Of a DNA stretch of 64,000 bases, positions 63,427-64,000 are shown one piece after another. This stretch comes from Saccharopolyspora oryzae (GTDB taxonomy: Bacteria; Actinomycetota; Actinomycetes; Mycobacteriales; Pseudonocardiaceae): positions 95,132-159,131 of the forward strand of contig NZ_JAQGLA010000012.1 of the NCBI RefSeq assembly GCF_027853915.1, given 5' to 3'. Both the position numbers and the translations under genes were made by a program. The notes beneath the pieces were generated by a model. The model did not search any database. It saw only the letters and a list, made by a program, of their open reading frames with translations, and was not told the origin of the DNA. Positions within the stretch are counted from its first letter, which is position 1; each line of letters starts with the position of its first letter.

Positions 63427-64000
63427 ATGGTGAACCTGGTCAATCTCGAATCGGTCCACAAGAGCTACGGCGTGCGCCCGCTGCTGGACGGCGTGTCCCT
63501 CGGCGTGTCCGCTGGCGAGCGGGTCGGGGTCGTCGGGCTCAACGGCGGCGGCAAGACAACGCTGCTCGAGGTGCTCGCCGGTCTCGCCGAACCGGACGAC
63601 GGCCGGGTGAGCCAGTCGCGCGACCTGCGGATGGCCGTGGTCACGCAGCGCACCGAGCTCCCCGAGGACGCCACCGTGCGCAACGCCGTGCTCGACCCGC
63701 ACGGCTTCACCGCCGAGCACGAGTGGGCCGCCGACGCGAAGGTCCGCTCGGTGCTCAGCGGGCTCGGCATGACCAGGCTCGGGCTGGACACCCCGGTCAA
63801 GGACTTCTCCGGTGGCGAGCGCCGCCGCGTCGCGCTGGCCGCCGCGCTGGTCCGCGACATCGACCTGCTGGTGCTGGACGAGCCGACCAACGACCTGGAC
63901 ATCGACACCCTCCAGCAGCTGGAGGACCTGCTCGACACCTGGCCGGGCACGCTGGTGGTCGTCTCGCACGACCGGTACCTGGTGGAGCGGGTGTGCGACA
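63427..64000 (+). CDS. ABC-F family ATPase (3' truncated by window edge)
   Basis: 191 codons of the first ABC domain: MVNLVNLESVHKSYGVRPLL, Walker A GLNGGGKTTLLE, signature FSGGERRRVALAAAL, Walker B LLVLDEPTNDLDIDTL, H-loop VVSHDRYLVERVCD. No membrane segments. ABC-F proteins carry two such domains and work on the ribosome (translation factor or antibiotic protection); the second domain lies beyond the window. An ABC-F gene after ispE is common in actinomycetes. Confidence 0.92.
   Translation, partial: MVNLVNLESVHKSYGVRPLLDGVSLGVSAGERVGVVGLNGGGKTTLLEVLAGLAEPDDGRVSQSRDLRMAVVTQRTELPEDATVRNAVLDPHGFTAEHEWAADAKVRSVLSGLGMTRLGLDTPVKDFSGGERRRVALAAALVRDIDLLVLDEPTNDLDIDTLQQLEDLLDTWPGTLVVVSHDRYLVERVCD

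Overview
The window is high-GC actinobacterial DNA. Gene content and order point to the Pseudonocardiales, and the protein style suggests Saccharopolyspora or a close relative (inference; no database search was possible). The backbone follows the gene order known around Mycobacterium tuberculosis Rv0979A-Rv1011: rpmF, mprA, mprB, pepD, moaB2, mscL, a Ruc-like FmdB protein, 5-formyl-THF cyclo-ligase, galU, glp (moeA-like), rimJ, glpR, then pmt, rsmI, pabB, metG, tatD, rpfB, rsmA (ksgA) and ispE. Everything that breaks this order is accessory.

Region by region: 1-5560 holds a truncated NB-ARC/TPR ATPase, a GT-B-like transferase whose start abuts ten heptamer repeats, a diguanylate cyclase and BluB. 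5589-8344 is a zinc-responsive island of cysteine-poor ribosomal protein paralogues (S18, S14, L33, L28, L31) and an MRF/CobW-like protein, arranged around a divergent Zur-type palindrome. 8564-15000 holds rpmF, MprAB and its HtrA-like protease PepD, with a deoR-galT-VOC insertion; matching direct repeats precede mprA and pepD. 15519-24627 holds moaB2, a deaminase toxin/Imm1 cassette flanked by 53-bp direct repeats, mscL, a SAF-domain protein, ruc, folate, galU and the Glp/GlpR division pair. A tRNA-Ala(CGC) at 24723 marks the left edge of an accessory catabolic region (25181-39139): a GntR-controlled racemase, cyclic-amide hydrolase, isomerase, transporter and amidase set, a secreted phosphodiesterase, and an IclR-controlled phenol/catechol module (two-component flavin monooxygenase, catechol 1,2-dioxygenase, a catB remnant and a FAD-synthetase-like protein). 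39490-46555 carries katA with an ankyrin protein, lysine 6-aminotransferase, and a DesKR-type two-component system divergent from an ABC exporter. 46601-64000 returns to the backbone, with a SAM-riboswitch-controlled metNIQ set inserted between rsmA and ispE, and ends inside an ABC-F gene.

The most unusual content is repetitive. Family A is a 46-bp palindrome, one copy of which sits in frame inside the MRF/CobW-like gene. Family B is paired palindromes with the core GCAGTTTCAATTGAAACTGC at three loci. Family C is a ~170-nt element (two full copies, two partial) whose helices differ between copies by compensating changes, so its fold seems to be under selection or to define a mobile unit. Together with the cassette flanked by terminator-derived repeats, these are the best candidates for undescribed biology here.
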